Assembly: GCF_015476115.1 (NCBI RefSeq)
Contig: NZ_CP064295.1
Coordinates: forward strand, 2,226,001 to 2,290,000
Length of the DNA: 64,000 nucleotides
Origin: Aegicerativicinus sediminis
GTDB taxonomy: Bacteria > Bacteroidota > Bacteroidia > Flavobacteriales > Flavobacteriaceae
Direction of reading: 5' to 3'
A model generated the notes under the pieces. The model was not told the origin of the DNA and did not search any database. It saw nothing but the letters and a program-made list of their open reading frames with translations. Numbering within the stretch: position 1 is the stretch's first letter; every line of letters begins with the position of its first letter. The position numbers were made by a program, and so were the translations under genes. This document shows, piece after piece, positions 62,879-64,000 of this stretch.

Positions 62879-63445
62879 TTATTTATCATTTAGCGGAAAA
62901 GTAATCCCCAATGCGAATGCTCCAACGAACTGTTCGGCAGATGGTTGAAAATAGTAAGCAAGCCCTAGATCAACATTATTGTTTTTTCCTAATTCCAATC
63001 CAAAAGCAAATGGGATATGGAAGATGACGCCACTTTTGTCAATGTTGTCGAACGCGGTTAATGTCTCAAATTTTCCAATCGACGTTCCTAATCCTATTTC
63101 CACATAAGGGGCTACCCATGGAATTGGTGCTCTAACTCTTACTTTTCCTCCAAGTAGAATAGCTTTTGATATAGCTTTTTCCTCAGTTGGATTATCATCT
63201 AGATCCTTTCCATTTGAGTTTGTTAAAATGAAACCTGTATAAGGTCTAAATTCAACCCAAGACTTAACTTTAAGAACTAATTCTCCTTGTGCGAAGAATC
63301 CATCATCGGCTATGTCGTCAATACTGTTGTAAGGAACACTTATTCCATAACCAACTTGAACATTTATGGATTTTTCTTTTATGAATTGTGCTTCAACTAA
63401 ATTTGAAGTCAGAATAGTAATTAGTAGTATCAGGGGCTTATTCAT
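62879..63445 (-). CDS. Outer-membrane beta-barrel protein, unrecognised
   Basis: A 188-residue exported protein: signal peptide NKPLILLITILTSNLVEAQ, then strands SINVQVGYGISVPYNSIDD, GELVLKVKSWVEFRPYTGFI, ILLGGKVRVRAPIPWVAPYV, IGLGTSIGKFETLT, HIPFAFGLELGKNNNVDLGL and FVGAFALGITFPLNDK. The spacing fits an eight-stranded barrel. It belongs to no family that I can name. The shared upstream element (63492) lies 47 bp before the start. Monocistronic. Confidence 0.72.
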   Translation of the reverse strand: MNKPLILLITILTSNLVEAQFIKEKSINVQVGYGISVPYNSIDDIADDGFFAQGELVLKVKSWVEFRPYTGFILTNSNGKDLDDNPTEEKAISKAILLGGKVRVRAPIPWVAPYVEIGLGTSIGKFETLTAFDNIDKSGVIFHIPFAFGLELGKNNNVDLGLAYYFQPSAEQFVGAFALGITFPLNDK

Positions 63446-63491
63446 AAATTGTTCTGGCGGTTTTTATAACGCCGCGTTGCGTTGTTTGAAT

Positions 63492-63511
63492 CTAAGATAT
63501 TAAAATGAGGG
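63492..63511 (-). promoter_or_regulatory. Shared upstream element of the barrel gene
   Basis: CTAAGATATTAAAATGAGGG, one base different from the copy before DUF6090 copy 8 in the core, 47 bp upstream of the barrel start. Confidence 0.45.
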
Positions 63512-63596
63512 AACTTTGGTTGTTATACAGTGTGGTGAGCAGATTTTGCTGAGTTTATTGAATTTTAAGTACATCTAAAATCGGGAAATTTGAATT

Positions 63597-64000
63597 TCAA
63601 CTAAATAGCTTTTTTATCCAGTTGGTATTGTTGTTTTCGTAAACAGATTTGTGCCTGCTAAACCTTTCAATCCAGCCTTCTTCTGTAAAAATTTCTCCAT
63701 GTAAACCATCAGAAAGTTCTGCTACATTTTCGCCATCCATAAAAACTTTGAGCCCACTATCTAAATCGTTACTCTCCTGAATGGCGAAGAGAAAATCATG
63801 CATAGAGTTCTCAAGTACCTTTTCCAAAACGTCTGCAACGACTTGTTTTTCTTCTTGAGTTAATTTTGAAAGTTTGGCATGCAACTCTTTTGATTCCTGA
63901 CTACTCCATTTACCTTGAATTAGTCCTTTGAACCAATCGATTTGTTTATCTTTTAACTTATCAACTATCAATCTTCCAAATTTGTCTAATGTATCACTCA
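63597..64000 (-). CDS. Helical cytosolic protein, unrecognised (cut by the right edge)
   Basis: The 3' end is complete at 63597. Reading upstream, the frame stays open past the TTG at 63971 and reaches the window end as TG-AGT-GAT-ACA, so the natural start is an ATG whose A lies at position 64001, giving MSDTLDKFGRLIVDKLKDKQ. The product would be about 134 residues, soluble, and mostly helical (FKGLIQGKWSSQESKELHAK, LTQEEKQVVADVLEKVLENS, end SRHKSVYENNNTNWIKKLF). The DKFG-start recalls unnamed flavobacterial proteins; no function can be given. Only one base is missing. Confidence 0.7.
   Translation of the reverse strand, partial: SDTLDKFGRLIVDKLKDKQIDWFKGLIQGKWSSQESKELHAKLSKLTQEEKQVVADVLEKVLENSMHDFLFAIQESNDLDSGLKVFMDGENVAELSDGLHGEIFTEEGWIERFSRHKSVYENNNTNWIKKLFS

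Noticed and set aside
1-64000. CRISPR array, tRNA, rRNA, insertion sequence or prophage
   Set aside because: No regularly spaced repeats, no cloverleaf or rRNA sequence noticed by eye, and no transposase, integrase or phage structural gene.

Overview
The window looks like chromosomal DNA of a member of the Flavobacteriaceae (Bacteroidota). It is AT-rich. It carries a TonB-dependent receptor with a carboxypeptidase-regulatory-like N-terminus, many lipoproteins and outer-membrane barrels, a B1 metallo-beta-lactamase, and LytTR/LytS-type regulation. Several genes have TAnnTTTG-like -7 promoter boxes. Eight DUF6090-type membrane proteins, typical of this family, are spread through it. I see no rRNA, tRNA, CRISPR array, IS element or phage gene. 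No horizontal island stands out. The interesting content is in gene combinations, protein architectures and two broken genes.

Layout. 1-9.1 kb: a 5'-truncated giant fusion (phosphoesterase, unknown middle domain, Omp85-like barrel), DUF2254, type II NADH dehydrogenase, a META lipoprotein, a dienelactone hydrolase and an M20 peptidase. 9.2-18.1 kb: DinB, a DUF2306 membrane protein, then an SdpR/SdpI pair followed on the same strand by a GH29 fucosidase and a B1 metallo-beta-lactamase lipoprotein, GNAT, an HGSNAT-like acyltransferase, DUF4256, and a DUF3500 gene interrupted by an in-frame TAG. 18.2-22.2 kb: three DUF6090 proteins around an AtoE-type short-chain fatty acid transporter. 22.4-32.4 kb: a divergent cluster. 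One arm is sodium symporter, alpha/beta hydrolase, TonB receptor, KAS III-like enzyme and acyl-CoA ligase. The other arm is an SDR reductase and an unrecognised helical-repeat protein. 32.4-39.4 kb: mixed hydrolases, an acyltransferase, an M28 peptidase, an intradiol-type dioxygenase and a DoxX protein. 39.6-44.9 kb: fdhD plus the two subunits of a soluble NAD-linked formate dehydrogenase. 45-50 kb: a serine hydrolase and small membrane or DUF proteins. 49.6-56.4 kb: two more DUF6090 proteins and a lipoprotein-LytS-LytTR regulatory operon close to a barrel/lipoprotein pair whose upstream region has a 21-bp-spaced tandem site. 56.4-64 kb: an M1 peptidase, a proline-iminopeptidase-like hydrolase, two DUF6090 proteins, a Met-rich lipoprotein with a SHOCT gene broken by an in-frame TGA, a barrel, and a 3'-complete gene cut by the right edge.

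How they work together. The 22-32 kb divergent cluster reads as one pathway: outer-membrane uptake (TonB receptor), inner-membrane uptake (SSF symporter), hydrolysis, CoA activation, a thiolase-fold enzyme lacking two of the three usual KAS III catalytic residues, and an NAD(P)H-type reductase. Its substrate is unknown. This is the best candidate for an undescribed system. The SdpR-SdpI-fucosidase-lactamase row has a perfect dyad just upstream of sdpR that could control all four genes. The formate dehydrogenase block would make NADH from formate. All functional statements come from reading motifs by eye, with no database search.
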